Below are positions 63,531 to 64,000 of a stretch of 64,000 bases of DNA, in pieces. The notes beneath the pieces were generated by a model. The model searched no databases. It was not told the origin of the DNA and worked only from the letters and a program-made list of their open reading frames with translations. Source of the stretch: Cyclobacteriaceae bacterium (lineage in GTDB: Bacteria > Bacteroidota > Bacteroidia > Cytophagales > Cyclobacteriaceae). The DNA is taken from contig JALHRJ010000014.1 of NCBI GenBank assembly GCA_022841475.1, forward strand, positions 1 through 64,000, written 5' to 3'. The stretch's first letter is position 1; every line of letters starts with the position of its first letter. A program made the position numbers and the translations under genes.

Positions 63531-64000
63531 ATGAAACCTGCAATAATTAACATTCCCTTTAACGGGAAGTTTCAAAATCTGACACGGAAGGTAAGACAAC
63601 TGCAAACCCTCGCCTTCATTCTCTTTAGTGTTTCCTGCGCGACATTTAAAGAACAATATGCAAAGAATAACAAGTGGGATCAAACTAGCCACCTTCCAAT
63701 TCAAGGTCTGCAGCACACGATGTATTTGATTGGTGACGCAGGCAATTCTACAGACAGTGATCCTTCTCCAGTGTTGGCTTATTTGAAATCTAAACTAGCA
63801 ACAGAGTCCAAGAATAGTTCAGTGTTGTTCCTGGGTGATAATATCTACCAAAATGGCATGCCACCCCGTGAGGATGCAGAATTAAGGAAAATAGCAGACC
63901 AACGATTAATGGCCCAATTAGAAATCCTTGATAAGTTTGCTGGTCGCCCAATTTTTATTCCTGGCAACCATGATTGGAAAGGATGCGGCCAACAAGGATT
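63531..64000 (+). CDS. Metallophosphatase lipoprotein, cut by window edge
   Basis: An open frame runs from the ATG at 63531 to the window end without a stop (156 codons seen). A signal sequence (LAFILFSVSC, lipobox near residues 29-34) marks a lipoprotein. Calcineurin-like metallophosphoesterase motifs follow: YLIGDAGNS, SSVLFLGDNIYQNG and IPGNHDWKGC, giving the D-x-G, GDN and GNHD metal ligands. Probably a surface or periplasmic phosphatase. The rest of the catalytic domain lies beyond the window. Confidence 0.88.
   Translation, partial: MKPAIINIPFNGKFQNLTRKVRQLQTLAFILFSVSCATFKEQYAKNNKWDQTSHLPIQGLQHTMYLIGDAGNSTDSDPSPVLAYLKSKLATESKNSSVLFLGDNIYQNGMPPREDAELRKIADQRLMAQLEILDKFAGRPIFIPGNHDWKGCGQQG

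Noticed and set aside
63423-63716. A 97-codon minus-strand frame at the right end
   Set aside because: It lies antisense to the metallophosphatase lipoprotein reading from 63531, which has clear motifs; the minus frame has none.
1-64000. CRISPR arrays, rRNA genes, restriction-modification or toxin-antitoxin loci
   Set aside because: No regularly spaced repeats, rRNA-like stretches or methylase/nuclease motifs were seen. The Fic protein has its own inhibitory helix and no separate antitoxin.

Overview
The window looks like the chromosome of a free-living member of the Bacteroidota, most likely a Cytophagales-type organism. The evidence is protein families typical of that phylum (TPR sensor kinases with HisKA_2 domains, CarboxypepD_reg-like, DUF6268, alginate-export and LpxR-type outer-membrane proteins, a winged-helix/CreD module), little Shine-Dalgarno signal before starts, and promoter elements of the Bacteroidota form TAnnTTTG. 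No species is claimed.

Left part (1-18 kb) is ordinary core and housekeeping DNA: a conserved hypothetical, a single-domain response regulator, an ALDH7-type dehydrogenase, an HtrA protease, Hsp20, an MsbA-like ABC exporter, a Fic protein with a possible operator, tRNA-Asn, a membrane protein / winged-helix regulator / CreD module sharing a palindrome, a GH78-like glycosidase, PruA, a YjjG-like HAD phosphatase coupled to an ArsR-type regulator, and a small CarboxypepD_reg protein.

At 18.1-22.7 kb lies a small accessory segment. A tRNA-Pro-like gene reading AGG is overlapped antisense by the tail of a serine recombinase. Next to it are two small proteins, an XRE repressor with a clear multi-half-site operator, a lipoprotein hydrolase, and a decayed thiolase tail. 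Upstream of the tRNA an 18-bp piece of its 5' end is duplicated around GC-rich palindromes. From 22.7 to 31 kb come a GNAT-like protein, two outer-membrane proteins, a small conserved protein, a DMT transporter and a YtcJ-like amidohydrolase, then two divergent TPR sensor kinases (28.5-33.6 kb).

From 33.6 to 62 kb the window is rich in stress and detoxification genes: two MhqO-like ring-cleaving dioxygenases (one with a cupin, one with an MhqD-like hydrolase), peroxiredoxin, cytoplasmic DsbA-like protein, universal stress protein, crotonase, LpxR, esterases, a lipoamide-dehydrogenase-like flavoprotein, OsmC, an aldehyde/alcohol dehydrogenase operon, an isochorismatase-like hydrolase, Dps and a fatty-acid hydroxylase. 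Regulators are embedded in it: a four-GAF sigma-54 activator, a lipoprotein, a histidine kinase and a second sigma-54 response regulator in one operon, plus two tandem AraC paralogs whose upstream regions share a -24/-12-like element.

The right end carries a convergent pair: an HD-domain phosphohydrolase and a DUF5706 (Pycsar-effector-type) membrane protein. To my knowledge these two domains are usually fused in Bacteroidota, so this is a split version. A metallophosphatase lipoprotein runs off the window edge. The most interesting items are this split HD/PycTM pair, the double sigma-54 signalling operon, the tRNA/recombinase junction and the shared AAAGTACTTT palindromes.
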